A stretch of DNA of 64,000 nucleotides from Bradyrhizobium glycinis (GTDB lineage: Bacteria > Pseudomonadota > Alphaproteobacteria > Rhizobiales > Xanthobacteraceae), in the NCBI RefSeq assembly GCF_016031655.1, contig NZ_JACCHQ010000001.1, forward strand, positions 186,001-250,000. The letters are read 5' to 3'. Made by a program: the position numbers and the translations under genes. This document shows positions 63,924-64,000 of this stretch, one piece after another (positions within the stretch are counted from its first letter, which is position 1; each line of letters begins with the position of its first letter). The notes beneath the pieces were generated by a model. The model had not been told where the DNA came from. It made no database searches and worked only from the letters and a program-made list of their open reading frames with translations.

Positions 63924-64000
63924 GAAGGTCTCCTGCGATGAGCACTAATCATCAAACGCGGCCAAAGACAAAGCCGAAATCAGGCGGCGAGGGGCTTGCG

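Noticed and set aside
63939..64000. Plus-strand frame starting MSTNHQTRPKTKPKS at the right edge, possibly a cobalamin gene
   Set aside because: Only 20 codons visible and it would start 15 bp from cobU, leaving no room for promoters; not callable.
63980..64000. Minus-strand codons RKPLAA before a TGA, possible 3' end of the gene upstream of cobU
   Set aside because: Plausible from operon logic but six codons are not evidence.

Overview
The window looks like chromosome of a Bradyrhizobium-type alphaproteobacterium (Nitrobacteraceae). Grounds: high GC, a ChvE-GguAB sugar importer, a DMB-forming BluB next to CobS/CobU, many solute ABC importers, and several palindromic intergenic repeat families of a kind common in Bradyrhizobium. 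This is inference from gene content; there is no rRNA marker. I found no rRNA, tRNA, CRISPR array, complete IS element or prophage. Most genes are ordinary metabolic islands, and small gene remnants mark past deletions.

Layout. 1-2279: two-subunit ThDP decarboxylase (ComDE-like), divergent from a D-2-hydroxyacid dehydrogenase. 2404-5559: small unknown protein, then an Orn/Lys/Arg decarboxylase with a GNAT acetyltransferase. 5656-9366: PaoABC-type molybdenum aldehyde oxidoreductase. 9508-11246: Lrp-type regulator divergent from alanine dehydrogenase. 11504-12892: small membrane protein and YeiH-family exporter. 13060-21680: the most unusual block. It holds a NitT/TauT-type ABC importer, a Crp/Fnr regulator, a stand-alone DUF971 protein, a ferredoxin-NADP reductase, and an AprA-like flavoprotein, AprB-like 8-Cys ferredoxin and HEAT-repeat protein in a row. 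The four likely transcription units each carry a related AACTAAT-centred site 47-83 bp before the first start codon.

21794-31418: sugar oxidation and uptake. An FAH-family enzyme is followed by a deletion scar that left the 5' ends of ytfQ-like and ytfR-like genes facing each other. Then come a GntR regulator, Gfo/Idh sugar dehydrogenase, aldose epimerase, SMP-30 lactonase and ChvE-GguA-GguB. Together they can take up an aldose (D-galactose or L-arabinose are the best guesses) and oxidise it through the lactone. 31556-32425: a cupin and a broken norD fragment. 32497-42024: polyol island with HAD phosphatase, SorC-type regulator, SmoEFGK-like importer, SDR polyol dehydrogenase, FGGY pentulose kinase and PfkB kinase. 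42031-51854: LysR regulator, amidase, complete Dpp/Opp-type importer and a second amidase. This suggests uptake and hydrolysis of amides or short peptides.

52035-57000: accessory-looking stretch with a P-loop kinase-like protein, a GNAT gene between repeat remnants, a secreted serine hydrolase, a LysR fragment lacking its DNA-binding domain, and an arginase/agmatinase-family enzyme. 57225-60851: CorA-like transporter, then an MhqO/MhqD-like dioxygenase-hydrolase pair with a divergent LysR regulator. 61192-64000: small secreted protein, an orphan receiver-domain fragment, and the cobalamin genes bluB, cobS and cobU.
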